DNA of 19,131 nucleotides from Isotricha intestinalis. Lineage: Eukaryota; Ciliophora; Litostomatea; Vestibuliferida; Isotrichidae. A program made the translations under genes and the position numbers. The stretch's first letter is position 1. Each line of letters begins with the position of its first letter. Below, piece by piece: positions 18,658 through 19,131 of the stretch. The notes under the pieces were generated by a model. The model was not told the origin of the DNA. It made no database searches and was given only the letters and a program-made list of their open reading frames with translations. The DNA lies in NCBI GenBank assembly GCA_023807065.1, contig JAJJLU010000777.1, forward strand, positions 1-19,131, read 5' to 3'.

Positions 18658-18905
18658 TTTTTTTAAATTTATTCAATAAAATTAAATTAGTGAAAAAAAA
18701 ATTATATTCTATCCTTTTATGAAATGAAAAGTATTCATATTTTTTCAAGGAATTTTTCTTCTTTCATTTGTCAAAATTTAATTCGATTGAATTTTTCCAT
18801 TACTATCTAATCTAATAATAATAAAAAAAAGAAGATTTAATTTAATTTAAAAAAGAGATTTTGTTAAAATATGTAATATATTTTAAAATTATTAATAAAA
18901 AAAAT
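18658..18905. other. Short spacer, nothing recognised
   Basis: 248 bp of A/T-rich DNA between the start of the TMBIM-like gene and the stop of the IP3R-like gene; it should hold the former's promoter and the latter's 3' UTR. Confidence 0.4.
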
Positions 18906-19131
18906 TTATTTTTCTCCAGGAACATAATCTTTAGATTTAGGGAAGAAATCAGTTCTTTCTTTTTCTATTTTATCACTAATAGAAAAATCAAGAGAATTTA
19001 AATCTTGAGCATTAGTTTTTCTAATAGAAAGTAAATATTGAAAGTAATTAATATAAGAATGTTTAACTTCATTATGATAAGTAAAATTATCTCCTTCTTT
19101 TTCAACAGTTTGTCTTTCAACATTACAAATA
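18906..19131 (-). CDS. IP3 receptor-like Ca2+-release channel, C-terminal fragment (cut by window)
   Basis: Seventy-five codons read open from the right edge to a TAA at 18906-18908; the rest of the gene lies outside the window. The tail aligns without gaps, from memory, to the cytosolic end of animal IP3 receptors just after the pore helix. ICNVERQ matches FICGLER; the Cys is followed 17 residues later by the first His in FTYHNEVKH, with the second five further on, the same spacing as the CxxC-H-H zinc site of IP3R; the first Cys would lie just beyond the edge. Then SYINYFQYLLSIRK matches NMWHYLCFIVLVKV, and SDKIEKERTDFFP matches AEMIRERNLDWFP. A short KSKDYVPGEK end follows; the long C-terminal coiled coil of animal IP3R is missing. 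Ciliates have many such channels. Family confident; whether IP3 gates it cannot be judged. Confidence 0.83.
   Translation of the reverse strand, partial: ICNVERQTVEKEGDNFTYHNEVKHSYINYFQYLLSIRKTNAQDLNSLDFSISDKIEKERTDFFPKSKDYVPGEK

Overview
This window looks like one end of a macronuclear chromosome of an anaerobic, probably rumen-dwelling trichostome ciliate. Three things point there. (1) The left edge is a telomere, five C4 tracts of a CCCCAAT repeat (ATTGGGG on the other strand). From memory, this C4A2T type is what rumen ciliates such as Entodinium carry; it differs from Tetrahymena (CCCCAA), Oxytricha (CCCCAAAA) and heterotrichs (CCCTAACA). (2) The DNA is extremely A+T rich, with almost pure A/T intergenic stretches. 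(3) The genetic code is standard: tryptophans in conserved motifs are TGG, no stop triplet falls inside a conserved protein, genes end in TAA and one ends in TGA. That excludes the Tetrahymena/Paramecium/Oxytricha codes but fits litostomes. The species cannot be fixed from the sequence alone.

Layout, left to right: telomere (1-38); about 1 kb of subtelomere without a convincing gene; cyclophilin (-); SK-type potassium channel with a 25-nt intron (+); RasGAP-like plus VPS9 protein (+); charged, EF-hand-like coiled-coil protein (-); 71-residue hypothetical protein (-); Neo1/ATP9-type P4-ATPase flippase (+); a decayed pseudogene of ribosomal protein uL5/RPL11 (-) hidden in what otherwise looks like an empty gap; PP2A catalytic subunit (-); coiled-coil protein resembling the At4g15545 family (+), only 95 bp from PP2A; secretory-pathway histidine phosphatase (-); TMBIM/Bax-inhibitor-1-like membrane protein (-); and at the right edge the C-terminus of an IP3-receptor-like calcium-release channel (-), cut by the window.

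Genes are independent eukaryotic transcription units, not operons. Three divergent pairs (348, 280 and 95 bp between start codons) share short A/T-rich promoter regions, and convergent genes share 305-378 bp. There is some functional overlap: calcium handling (IP3R-like channel, TMBIM-like protein, SK-type channel) and endomembrane traffic (Rab5-type VPS9 GEF, Neo1-type flippase). Most intact genes appear intronless.

The strongest non-obvious result is the RPL11 pseudogene. The right-edge identification of the IP3R C-tail, with its conserved zinc-site spacing, is the second. I see no new defence or mobile system, no tRNA or rRNA, no transposon and no CRISPR array.
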